Below, in pieces: positions 23,123-31,271 of a stretch of 35,063 bases of DNA. Source of the stretch: Desulfobacterales bacterium. Its GTDB lineage: Bacteria > Desulfobacterota > Desulfobacteria > Desulfobacterales > JAHEIW01. The notes under the pieces were generated by a model, which saw only the letters and a list, made by a program, of their open reading frames with translations, was not told the origin of the DNA and did no database searches. Both the position numbers and the translations under genes were made by a program. Each line of letters starts with the position of its first letter. The first letter of the stretch is position 1. The DNA lies in assembly GCA_020348305.1 (NCBI GenBank), contig CP070746.1:2659844-2694906 (forward strand), in the 5' to 3' direction.

Positions 23123-23695
23123 CCAAACGGCAATAGACCTCCAATCAAGGGCAATCCTTTTAGAAAAATTGATTATCAGCCATCTATCTCCATTAGATGC
23201 CGTATTCGTGGATTCAATATGCAAAGCAATGGGTAAATCTACAGCTACTCGTTTTACGATTATACTGCCCTCAGGCAAGGTGGTGGGTGATTCAATTGAA
23301 ACCCCCGAACGAATGGACAATCATGCCAATCGACCCGAAATAATCCAAGCATATGGCAGAAAGATTGGTAGATCCATCCGGCACAGTAATACCCTATTAC
23401 AAGAAATGATGTATGTGGCTGCGCCGATTGTACATAATGAGAGAACATTAGCCTGTTGGAGGGTGTTATTGCAGTGGACAAAGACGAGCGCATTATCAGT
23501 ATGAACCAAGCTGCAGCCAGATTGTTTGAACGGTTTTATCGTATTGACAAATCCAGAAGCCGGCAGTTCGGCGGCACGGGGTTAGGGCTTACCATTGTCA
23601 AGCACATCGCTCAAGCCCAAGGGGGCTATGTCACCGTCGAAAGCACGGTCGGTGAGGGAAGCACATTCAAAATTCATCTACCCGTAAATATTTGA
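23119..23695 (+). pseudogene. phoR: phoR histidine kinase, reduced by several internal deletions
   Basis: The gene starts at ATG 23119, overlapping the phoB stop, and reads only MTKRQ before TAG. In the neighbouring frame the periplasmic sensor part of PhoR begins (TAIDLQSRAILLEKL, then ILPSGKVVGDS and MMYVAAPIVHNE to about 23450) with the first membrane helix missing. A third piece resumes at 23456 with the start of the PAS domain (EGVIAVDKDERIISMNQAAA). It then jumps within one codon, near 23528, to the end of the ATPase domain (RFYRIDKSRSRQFGGTGLGL). Missing are membrane helix 1, helix 2 and HAMP, most of PAS, the phosphoacceptor His domain and the N box. The result cannot be a working kinase. 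Confidence 0.85.
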
Positions 23696-23939
23696 TGTTT
23701 GGTTCGCCTGCCAAATTAATTCAGACCACCTCTTATTAATTTATTAGTGAAAAGCCCAGCCCCTATCGGACAGCCCTGATTTCTCATTGATTTCATCATT
23801 CCAACATGCTATGCCCTCGCCATCATTTGTTTCGATCCTATTTTCAGCGCAAACTGCCTAATTCTTTATTCTGCCTTCATCGAAGGAAGAATTTTGAATT
23901 TTATCCGTCAAATTCTATTTCTGTAAAGAATAAGCTCGA

Positions 23940-25166
23940 ATGCCATCTGAATTCTACGTTTTAATCATCGGCTATATTTTCGGTTTCTATATGGCCTGGA
24001 ATATTGGGGCCAATGATGTTGCCAATTCCATGGCCTCGGCTGTTGGCGCCAAAGCAATTACGATCCGGCAAGCGATTTTCATTGCCGGCATCTTAAATAT
24101 CGTCGGTGCCACATTTATCGGAACTCATGTCACCAATACGATACGCAAAGGAATCGTCTCAACAGAAATTCTCGCCGATCCACATCTTGCCTTAATTGGG
24201 GCTCTCTCCGCTTTGCTGGCCTCTGCGTTATGGGTCTCTTTTGCCACCTGGAGATCACTTCCTGTTTCAACGACACATTCAATTGTAGGGGCTATGGTCG
24301 GCTTTGGTATCGTGGCCGGAGGATTCTCGGTAATTAACTGGGGCAAACTCGGTGCTGTTGTCATGAGCTGGGTTATTTCCCCGGTATTCAGCCTGGTTAT
24401 CGGCTTCACAATGTTTAAGACAATAACCAAACTGATCTTATCCAAAAAGGATCCTTTCACCCGGTCTATGAAATTATCACCATTTTTTATCGGCATTGCT
24501 TTTTTTGTGGTTGTCCTGTCTTTTTTATTTAAGACCCCATTGGGCAAAGAATTAGCTGTAGGGACCGCCATGGCGCTTTATATTGCATTATTATTATCCA
24601 TTGGTTTAGGATTCTTGGGAATGAAAATGCTACGTCGATATATAAGAAAAAGCGAATCGAGTGGGGAAGAGGATATCTTTCGAAGAATTCAAATTGGAAC
24701 ATCCTGCTATGTTGCCTTGGCACAGGGTGCCAACGATGTGGCAAACGCCATCGGTCCGTTAGCGGTTATTTATTTTCTCGTAAAAACGGGTGAAGTTGGC
24801 GAAAAGGTTCCGGTACCGGTTTTTCTCCTGTTGTTTGGAGGTATCGGTATTGCGTGCGGTATTGCCATGGCCGGTCATCGGGTGATGGATACGATTGGCA
24901 AAAAGATCACCATCCTTACAAATACACGTGGATTCTCAGTTGATTTTGCTGCCGCGACAACGGTGCTGGTGGCATCCAAATTGGGATTGCCGGTTTCAAC
25001 GACCCATGCGGCAGTTGGCGGCGTAATGGGCGTAGGAATCGCCCGTGGTTTGGAGGCTGTCAATTTTCGAATTATTTTTCAAATCATAGTATATTGGGTT
25101 TTAACCGTTCCTGCTGCCGCAATAACAAGCATCATTATTTTCAAGATTCTACAACTCTTTTTATAA
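23940..25166 (+). CDS. pit: inorganic phosphate transporter, PiT family
   Basis: 408 residues, mostly membrane helices. The two PiT signature repeats are present: WNIGANDVANSMASAVGAKA near the N-terminus and AQGANDVANAIGPLAV in the second half, and LPVSTTHSIVGAMVGFG and LPVSTTHAAVGGVMGVG are the paired second motifs. Pit carries metal-phosphate by proton or sodium symport at low affinity. The next gene is its usual DUF47 partner, 11 bp downstream. Since the Pst operon nearby is broken, Pit is probably the main phosphate carrier. The ATG at 23940 lacks a strong binding site. The 244 bp before it show no gene. Confidence 0.94.
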   Translation: MPSEFYVLIIGYIFGFYMAWNIGANDVANSMASAVGAKAITIRQAIFIAGILNIVGATFIGTHVTNTIRKGIVSTEILADPHLALIGALSALLASALWVSFATWRSLPVSTTHSIVGAMVGFGIVAGGFSVINWGKLGAVVMSWVISPVFSLVIGFTMFKTITKLILSKKDPFTRSMKLSPFFIGIAFFVVVLSFLFKTPLGKELAVGTAMALYIALLLSIGLGFLGMKMLRRYIRKSESSGEEDIFRRIQIGTSCYVALAQGANDVANAIGPLAVIYFLVKTGEVGEKVPVPVFLLLFGGIGIACGIAMAGHRVMDTIGKKITILTNTRGFSVDFAAATTVLVASKLGLPVSTTHAAVGGVMGVGIARGLEAVNFRIIFQIIVYWVLTVPAAAITSIIIFKILQLFL

Positions 25167-25177
25167 AGGAGATAATC

Positions 25178-25846
25178 ATGCGTATACCGTTTCTTTCAAT
25201 GTTTATCACATCACCTTTCGAAGGCATCCAGGAACATGCCGAAAAGGTAAAAGAATGTGCCTGGGTGTTTCAGCGGGCCATCGAATGCATTATCGAAGAA
25301 AGATGCGAAGACTTTGAACATTTCAGACAGGATATTGATAAACTAGAGGATGAAGCAGATGCCATTAAGCGGCGTATCCGTGGCCATCTTCCAAAAGGAA
25401 CCTTGTTGGCGGTCGATAAATTCCAGTTGTTCAGGTATTTAAGAGAGCAGGATAAAGTGCTGGATGCCGTGGAAGAGGGCCTGGACTGGCTCTCTTTTAG
25501 AAGTGCTGCCGGAATCCCGGAAGTTTTAGAAAAGGATTTTATGTTACTGGTAGAAGCGGTGATGGATCCGATTGAAGAATTGAGCAAAATGGTGTCAGAA
25601 GCCCGAAAGTATTTTTCAAATTTCTCCGAATCCCAGCGAACCCGCGTTAAGCAAATGATTCACACCCTTAGACAACATGAACACGAGGCCGACAAGCTGG
25701 AGGATGCCGTAAAAGAAAAGATTTTTAATTCCATTGACGATGCAGTTGCCGTATTCCATCTGGTCCGGCTGGCCGAGACCATCGGCTCCATTGCTGACCA
25801 CGCTGAAAACGCCGGCGACATGATGCGCTCGATGATCGCAAAGTAA
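25178..25846 (+). CDS. DUF47 family PhoU-like partner of Pit
   Basis: 222 residues, all alpha-helical, with the DUF47/TIGR00153 pattern: FEGIQEHAEKVKEC (18-31), DIDKLEDEADAIKRRIRGHLPKG and VRLAETIGSIADHAENAGDMM near the end. Members lie next to pit and are thought to regulate it, as PhoU does for Pst, and acidic metal-cluster residues are repeated in two halves. The start is ATG 25178 after AAAGGAG (25165-25171); a longer frame from 25094 would overlap the pit gene and is not used. The gene ends 10 bp from the broken end of pstB. Confidence 0.92.
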   Translation: MRIPFLSMFITSPFEGIQEHAEKVKECAWVFQRAIECIIEERCEDFEHFRQDIDKLEDEADAIKRRIRGHLPKGTLLAVDKFQLFRYLREQDKVLDAVEEGLDWLSFRSAAGIPEVLEKDFMLLVEAVMDPIEELSKMVSEARKYFSNFSESQRTRVKQMIHTLRQHEHEADKLEDAVKEKIFNSIDDAVAVFHLVRLAETIGSIADHAENAGDMMRSMIAK

Positions 25847-25856
25847 AGTTGCGTTC

Positions 25857-26363
25857 TCATGGCACATTCCAAAAAAGATTAGTTAGTGGACCATAAGCAA
25901 TATTGTCATAGATGGATTTCGGAAAGGGGTTTGGTTTTTGAAAGGCCATACCAACTTGTGCCCTCAAGGGAACCACATCAATATTTCTACTATGAATATT
26001 CGCACCATCGAGGGTAATCTCGCCAGTTACCCGGCATCCTTCTATGGTATCATTCATTCGGTTCAAGCAGCGAATGATAGTTGATTTACCGCAACCGGAA
26101 GACCCTATCATAGCGAGAACCTCATTGAGGCCGATATCCAGAGAAACGTTTCTAATGGCGCGTTTCTCACCATAGTAAACATTGACATCGCGACAGGTCA
26201 TCCGTGGATTTTCAATGGTGATTTCCCCAACTGTTTTCCGATTCTCACGGCTGACGAGGACTCTTTTTTCTCCGGCTTGAACAGGTTCCTGGGGGCTTTC
26301 TTCCGGCATCGTTCTCATAAAGCGTTGTGCTCTATTTTCTATTGAAGATTCAGTCGCTTCCAT
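25857..26363 (-). pseudogene. pstB: pstB phosphate ABC transporter ATPase, 3' half missing
   Basis: 168 residues against about 255 for PstB. A charged N-terminal extension (1-48) leads into good PstB sequence: [20 protein letters not shown], Walker [18 protein letters not shown] and the Q-loop [18 protein letters not shown]. After GP (near 25887) homology stops and nine unrelated residues lead to a TGA. The ABC signature, Walker B and H-loop are all gone, so ATP hydrolysis is impossible. Its start lies nine bases after the pstS stop, where pstC and pstA would be expected, and there is no ribosome binding site. A deletion appears to have removed the 3' half up to the DUF47 gene. Confidence 0.85.
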
Positions 26364-26372
26364 TTTATATTA

Positions 26373-27260
26373 CTATTTTACAGCAGTCAGAACTTCTAGG
26401 GTTTCAATAGCATTGCGGTACTGTTGCCGCTCTGTATCCGGCATAGGTATCATACCCTTTTCGCCTAAGTAACCATCCTCTCCCCAACACTTTTCGCTGG
26501 TGAACTCAGCCAGATATTCTTTGATGCCGGGAATAACACCAACATGAGCTTTCTTTACGTAGAAAAACAACGGACGGGAAACGGGATACTTACCATCAGC
26601 AATGGCCTCAAACGTCGGCTGAACACCATCCACATAGGAGCCCTGGATTTTGTCCATATTTTGATCCAAAAAGCTGAATCCGAAAATCCCCACTGCATCG
26701 GGGTTGGCCTCAAGCTTTTGAACGATGAGATTGTCGTTTTCGCCGGCTTCGACATAGGCGCCATCTTCACGAATGGTGTGGCAAACGGTTTTATATTTAT
26801 TCTTATTTGTCTTTTTCATGGCTGTGATCCAGTCAAATTTTTTGGCACCACCTTCCATGGCCAGTTCCACAAAGGCATCCCGGGTGCCTGAAGTCGGCGG
26901 AGGTCCGAGAACCTCTATGGCCTTGTCGGGCAAAGAAGAATTAACGTCTTTCCAGGTTTTATAGGGATTAGGAATCAGCTTTTCACCGCCGTTTGGGTCC
27001 GGTACTTCCTTGGCCAACGCCAAGAAGATATCCTTGCGAGTCAGCTTCAACGGTGCTGCCTTTTTTGAGTTCGCCAGTACGATGCCGTCATTGCCAATTT
27101 TAGCTTCAATAATTTCGGTGACAGCATTCTGCAAGCAGCGCTCAAATTGCGAATTTTTGATTCGGCGAGAGGCATTGGTGATATCCGGATGCTCCACACC
27201 GACACCGGCACAGAACAGTTTTAAACCACCTCCTGAGCCGGTAGATTCAATCTTCGGGGT
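26373..27260 (-). pseudogene. pstS: pstS phosphate-binding protein, 5' end missing
   Basis: The frame opens only after a TAG at 27261-27263 with TPKIESTGSGGGLKLFCAGV, then VEHPDITNASRRIK, matching mature PstS from about 35 to 40 residues into the domain. The rest is normal, including PPPTSGTRDAFVELAM, GIFGFSFLD and PVSRPLFFYVKKAHV. The signal peptide and the first phosphate-binding loop (GSST) are gone. The only start, GTG 27197, comes after the GSGGG segment. A protein made from it could not be exported or bind phosphate normally. The Pst operon order is collapsed to pstS then pstB with no pstCA between. Confidence 0.85.
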
Positions 27261-27352
27261 CTATTATCTGTAATCTATTACGCATAGCAGTGATCACCGG
27301 GTAAACCGGATATTACAAAGTATGCCGTTTACGTAGTAATAAGGACAAGATC

Positions 27353-28123
27353 ATGACCAAGCATTTCCGCAAAGAACTCGAAAAAATAAAAAAACAAATT
27401 ATCACCCTGGGATCTATGGTGGAGGAACTCGTACAGATGGCCGTAATTGCTGTTGAAAACCAAGACGCTGAGCTGGCGAACCAAATTATTAAAAAGGATC
27501 TTGAGATTGATGAGAAGGAAGTCGAAATCGAAGAAGAGTGCCTGAAAGTCCTGGCCCTTCATCAACCGGTGGCCATCGATCTGCGATTTCTCATCGCCGT
27601 CATTAAAATCAACAACGACCTCGAACGAATCGGCGACCAGGCCGTCAACATCGCCCAGCGCGTAGGAGTTATTGCCAAACGTGAGCAGATGGATTTCTTT
27701 TTCGATTATTCCGCAATGGGGGAAAAGGCACAGACCATGTTGAAAATGAGTCTGGATTCGTTAATCAGTTTGGATGATGATATCGCTTTGAAAGTACTTC
27801 AGCTTGATGATGAGGTTGATCAAATGCAAAAAGAAGCCTATGACCGCATAAAATTAGCCATGGGCGAGCATCCTGAAAAAGTCGGTTATTTAATCAATTT
27901 GTTGCTAATCTCCCGCCATCTCGAACGAATGGCCGATCATGCCACCAATATTGCCGAAGAGGTGATCTATTTAATCGAGGGTGAAATTGTTCGTCATGCA
28001 CAACATGAAAGCGGATACATCGAACTTCCAACAAAAAAAGGGGCTTTCCGACAATTAAATGCCCCTTTTTGGCTAAGACCATTTTTTAATCATCAATTGA
28101 TTAATCCACTAATATGTCATTAA
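27353..28123 (+). CDS. phoU: phosphate signalling protein PhoU, with read-through C-terminal extension
   Basis: 256 residues. Two three-helix PhoU repeats are seen, with the metal-binding motifs [16 protein letters not shown] (about 88-103) and [18 protein letters not shown] (about 187-204). PhoU represses PhoR signalling and modulates Pst. Homology ends near residue 222 (EGEIVRH); the last 30 or so residues run straight through a hairpin terminator at 28033-28070, so an original stop was probably lost. A faint GGACAAG lies before the ATG. With phoR and pst broken, its remaining partner is unclear; it may act with Pit or be on the way out. Confidence 0.9.
   Translation: MTKHFRKELEKIKKQIITLGSMVEELVQMAVIAVENQDAELANQIIKKDLEIDEKEVEIEEECLKVLALHQPVAIDLRFLIAVIKINNDLERIGDQAVNIAQRVGVIAKREQMDFFFDYSAMGEKAQTMLKMSLDSLISLDDDIALKVLQLDDEVDQMQKEAYDRIKLAMGEHPEKVGYLINLLLISRHLERMADHATNIAEEVIYLIEGEIVRHAQHESGYIELPTKKGAFRQLNAPFWLRPFFNHQLINPLICH
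28033..28070. terminator. rho-independent terminator inside the phoU 3' end, symmetric for both strands
   Basis: AAAAAAGGGGC (28034-28044) and GCCCCTTTTT (28061-28070) make a stem of about 10 bp flanked by A and T runs, so it can stop transcripts from either strand. It lies 50 bases before the present phoU stop and just past the end of the mazF-like gene on the other strand. Confidence 0.8.
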
Positions 28124-28442
28124 GGTCGAGGGCGATTTTTAAGGCCTTATCTAATTCGGCCATTTTTTGCGTTGCAAGCGAGCCGACAAAGTTCGTTAGA
28201 GATGATTTTGGCAGGCTTATGAGTTCATCACAATGAATGCTGCTGTCATGCTTTAACCCTTCTTCTATTCCCACAGGGATCTGGGTGGACAGCCCATCAT
28301 ACTTACTATAGATAGGCGCGCAGATGACAGTGGAGAAACGAGAATCGATAAGAATCTGACGGCTAACAATCACAAAAACCCTAAACTTTTTAGGGTCTAT
28401 GGATGATGGCTTCTGAACACGGTATAATTCTGCCCGTTTCAA
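28101..28442 (-). CDS. MazF/PemK-family mRNA interferase toxin
   Basis: 113 residues. The fold is recognised from [57 protein letters not shown] and the closing helix [10 protein letters not shown], as in MazF/PemK toxins, which cut mRNA at short sequence motifs. The start TTG (28440-28442) overlaps the antitoxin stop as TTGA, so the pair is co-translated. Its 3' end overlaps the phoU extension on the other strand by 23 bases. No frame damage is seen, so it is probably active and neutralised by the gene upstream. Confidence 0.87.
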   Translation of the reverse strand: MKRAELYRVQKPSSIDPKKFRVFVIVSRQILIDSRFSTVICAPIYSKYDGLSTQIPVGIEEGLKHDSSIHCDELISLPKSSLTNFVGSLATQKMAELDKALKIALDLNDILVD

Positions 28443-28669
28443 AATTCCACCTGGTAAGTAAGTACATCTTCCGCTTCTCGGTTAAGGCGTTTCGAATTTT
28501 TGTTTAGAATTTCCAAATCCTTTTCATTCCGAAGTGTTTTGGATCTTTTCCTGAGATAATCGCGCAAGGCATACTCAATGAAAGCCGAGCGATTTTTTGA
28601 TTCACCTAAAATCCGGTCAATGGCATGCAGGATTTCCACGGATAGTGTTATTGATGTCTTGATTTTCAT
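28439..28669 (-). CDS. ribbon-helix-helix antitoxin of the MazF-type pair
   Basis: 76 residues from ATG 28669. [20 protein letters not shown] (2-21) and [17 protein letters not shown] form the ribbon-helix-helix DNA-binding fold, and the basic then acidic C-terminus ([15 protein letters not shown]) would wrap the toxin. A longer frame reaches 28804 but its N-terminal part does not look like the family. It should repress its own operon and neutralise the toxin. AAGGAAG lies 14 to 20 bases upstream, a loose fit. Confidence 0.85.
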   Translation of the reverse strand: MKIKTSITLSVEILHAIDRILGESKNRSAFIEYALRDYLRKRSKTLRNEKDLEILNKNSKRLNREAEDVLTYQVEF

Positions 28670-28922
28670 ACTACTTTTATACTTCCTTTCGGACGATATG
28701 TCAACCAATAAATTATTTCCGTGCAAAACCGATTCACAGTCAAAATAATTTCGGGGACTGTTTTCGAAAAAGCGTATTTTTATAGACGTATTGCGTGTTG
28801 TCAATTGCCAAAAACGAAGAGGCCTTCCTCATTAAATGGAAAATCCCTTTATTCGTTGATTTAAGCTGATTGTCTTTAATTGAGTAAAATTTATAGATAA
28901 AAATAACTTGCCAGAATTCTTT

Positions 28923-30086
28923 TTATGCGCGGACTTCTTCTTTCACACCGACGGCAATCTTAAACAGCACGGTTAAAATAAAGAAGCCCATGGCCCAAAC
29001 ACCCAGCGCAATTGTGATTTCCGGCAACGTGGGAATATACTCGTTGATATGGTGCAGTGGATTGGGAGTAAACCCTCCGGAGATCATGCCCAGGCCTTTA
29101 TCGATCCAGGTTCCGAAAAATATAACCATACAGGCGACCGCCAGAACTCCTTCATTTTTGCGGGTGATCGGATTGACCGTTAGAATAATGCCGATCACCA
29201 TCAGGATGAGTGATGCCCACATCCAGGGAACATAGGCGCCCTTGCCGTGTAGACCGACGAATAAATACTTGAAGTGATCCATATGTTCCGGAATCTGGCT
29301 GTAAAACACCACAAACACCTCGCACAGAAAGAAAAAGACGTTAACACAAATGGCATAGGCCACAATTTTGGCCAGCGATTGAATCTGTTCCCTGCCGGGA
29401 TCAAAGTTGCTGACTCTTCGGATAATCAGGCACAACAAAACGAGCAACGCCGGTCCGGATGCAAAGGCCGAAGACAAAAAGCGCGGCGCCAAAATGGCAG
29501 TCAACCAGAATCCTCTCCCCGGCAGACCGCAATAAAGATAGGCGGTCACCGTATGGATACTGATGGCCCAGGGTATTGAAATATAGATGAGCGGCTTTAA
29601 CCATTGTTGATAATGCACGTTGTTGCGCTCGGCTTCCAGCACATTCCAGCCGATAACAATATTCAACAGCAGGTAGCCCGAAAGCACGACAGTATCCCAA
29701 AAGAGAACCGAATTTGGAGTAGGATAGAGAAATACATTAAAAATCCGCATGGGTTGCCCAAGATCAACGATAATAAATGTCATGCACATGATAACGGAGG
29801 CGATCGCCAGAAACTCACCCAATATGGTCACTTTGCCAAAGGCTTTATAATCATGCAGATAGTAGGGAAGCACCACCATCACCCCTCCGGCGGCCACCCC
29901 GACCAGAAAGGTAAAATTGGCAATATAAAATCCCCAGGAAGCATCCCGGCTCATTCCGGTGATACGCAAGCCAACATTGAGCTGCCACAAATAAATCAGA
30001 AATCCGGCGCCGATGACGGCCAGAAGAAATGTCATCCACCCATAATATCGTTTAGTTCCTTTAATCGCTAATTCAAGCATATTCAC
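28923..30086 (-). CDS. dsrP: DsrP, NrfD/PsrC-type quinone-interacting membrane subunit
   Basis: 387 residues with about ten membrane helices. The N-terminal YYGWMTFLLAVIGAGFLIYL, the next helices (FLVGVAAGGVMVVLPYYLH) and GWNVLEAERNNVHYQQWL identify the NrfD/PsrC family in its DsrP form. In the Dsr complex DsrP exchanges electrons with menaquinol in the membrane together with the iron-sulfur protein DsrO. It is the last gene of the operon and starts one base after the dsrO stop. A weak hairpin with a T-run on the minus strand lies near 28810-28830 and may end the transcript. Confidence 0.95.
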   Translation of the reverse strand: MNMLELAIKGTKRYYGWMTFLLAVIGAGFLIYLWQLNVGLRITGMSRDASWGFYIANFTFLVGVAAGGVMVVLPYYLHDYKAFGKVTILGEFLAIASVIMCMTFIIVDLGQPMRIFNVFLYPTPNSVLFWDTVVLSGYLLLNIVIGWNVLEAERNNVHYQQWLKPLIYISIPWAISIHTVTAYLYCGLPGRGFWLTAILAPRFLSSAFASGPALLVLLCLIIRRVSNFDPGREQIQSLAKIVAYAICVNVFFFLCEVFVVFYSQIPEHMDHFKYLFVGLHGKGAYVPWMWASLILMVIGIILTVNPITRKNEGVLAVACMVIFFGTWIDKGLGMISGGFTPNPLHHINEYIPTLPEITIALGVWAMGFFILTVLFKIAVGVKEEVRA

Positions 30087-30087
30087 C

Positions 30088-30873
30088 TCACACGATGTAG
30101 TATACAGAAGGTTCAGTCCCCAACATCTGTTTACGTCTAATGGTGTAATTTGTTCGAATCAATTCTCGAACTTCAGATTCGGGATCATACAGATCGCCAA
30201 ATGTTAACTTTCCCTCTGAGGCCTCCACGCAGGCCGGCATCTGCCCGACAGCTAACCGTTCCGCGCAGAAATTGCATTTTTCAACCACGCCTTTCATCCG
30301 CGTCGGAAACTGTTTGTTGGTTTCTCTAATAAACGGCCGCGGATCGCGGAAGTTAAAACTTCTGGCACCAAACGGACAGGCGGCCATACAAAAACGGCAT
30401 CCAATGCAGCGATGAAAATCCATCAAGACAATTCCGTCGGATTCGCGCTTAAAGGTCGCCTTTGTGGGACAGGCCCGAACACAGGACGGATTCTCACAAT
30501 GGTTGCAGAGCACCAGAAACGAACGATGTTCCACTTCTTCGCTTAGAAACCTGCCTGCCTTCAACGGAAAGGCGTTGTGGTAGGGTTCCGGCCAAATCCA
30601 TTTGATTTCGTGATTTTTATTTTCTAATTTCGGAACATTATGGATCTTATGACAGGCTTCGATCAGGGGCTCTAAATCGCCTTCGGATTCAAATGCGCGG
30701 GTATTGATGACCATGGCCCACTGTTGTGCAGTCAGGGCATTTTCACCTTTTTTAAATTGGGCTTGGACCTGTTCTTCTTCCTGGGCAAAAGCGTCCCGAA
30801 TCGGCTTGGTGGTCAATCCCAACGCAGACAGCCCCAGTAATTGCAAAACACGTCTTCTGCTGCTATCCATCAC
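30088..30873 (-). CDS. dsrO: DsrO, periplasmic ferredoxin-like subunit with Tat signal
   Basis: 261 residues. A twin-arginine signal SSRRRVLQLLGLSALGL (4-20) with a likely cut near AFA (28-30) sends it to the periplasm. Iron-sulfur ligands lie in CNHCENPSCVRACP (C123-C135), CIGCRFCMAACP (C156-C166) and CNFC with a later C215 (C200, C203), plus C74; this is the multi-cluster pattern of the family. It links the cytochrome DsrJ with the quinone subunit DsrP. Its start overlaps the dsrJ stop by four bases (ATGA). Confidence 0.95.
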   Translation of the reverse strand: MMDSSRRRVLQLLGLSALGLTTKPIRDAFAQEEEQVQAQFKKGENALTAQQWAMVINTRAFESEGDLEPLIEACHKIHNVPKLENKNHEIKWIWPEPYHNAFPLKAGRFLSEEVEHRSFLVLCNHCENPSCVRACPTKATFKRESDGIVLMDFHRCIGCRFCMAACPFGARSFNFRDPRPFIRETNKQFPTRMKGVVEKCNFCAERLAVGQMPACVEASEGKLTFGDLYDPESEVRELIRTNYTIRRKQMLGTEPSVYYIV

Positions 30874-31271
30874 GATTTCTCCTTCGGGTTATCAATATGA
30901 CAATCCCAACAGTACGGTCTGACGGATGCATAATTATGGCATCTGTCGCAAAACTCCGCCTTGTTCGAGTGACAGTCCAGACACGTATTGGAAAGGCTCA
31001 TGTTGTATTCTTTCCCGTCGGGACTTACATAAACTCGCTCGGCCTCGCGCACCACCGACTCTCTCCAGACATCCAGAAGCTGCATATGCTCAGCCGTCAT
31101 GTATTGTGTAGACCGCACACACACTTTGGCGGCTTTGGCTTTGTCCGTCAGTTCAAGCTCAGGCGCAGGGGCGGCTTTGCCCCCATGGAAAAGGAAATGA
31201 TACCATAAGGGAAATGCCACTATTACAAAAAAAATGACTAAACCTATAATAATTAATTTTTTATCACTCAT
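30870..31271 (-). CDS. dsrJ: DsrJ, membrane-anchored triheme cytochrome c
   Basis: 133 residues from ATG 31271; a longer frame to 31352 lies inside dsrK and lacks family features. An uncleaved membrane anchor (IIIGLVIFFVIVAFPLWYHF, 7-26) is followed by three heme c motifs, CLDCH (97-101), CDRCH (108-112) and CWDCH (121-125). C51 in KVCVRSTQYM is the conserved cysteine thought to be an axial ligand to one heme in DsrJ, a rare coordination. It faces the periplasm and works with DsrO. It overlaps the end of dsrK by eight bases. Confidence 0.95.
   Translation of the reverse strand: MSDKKLIIIGLVIFFVIVAFPLWYHFLFHGGKAAPAPELELTDKAKAAKVCVRSTQYMTAEHMQLLDVWRESVVREAERVYVSPDGKEYNMSLSNTCLDCHSNKAEFCDRCHNYASVRPYCWDCHIDNPKEKS

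Noticed and set aside
25094..25177. Longer N-terminus for the DUF47 protein
   Set aside because: It would overlap the pit gene, while the ATG at 25178 has an ideal ribosome binding site and the family N-terminus.
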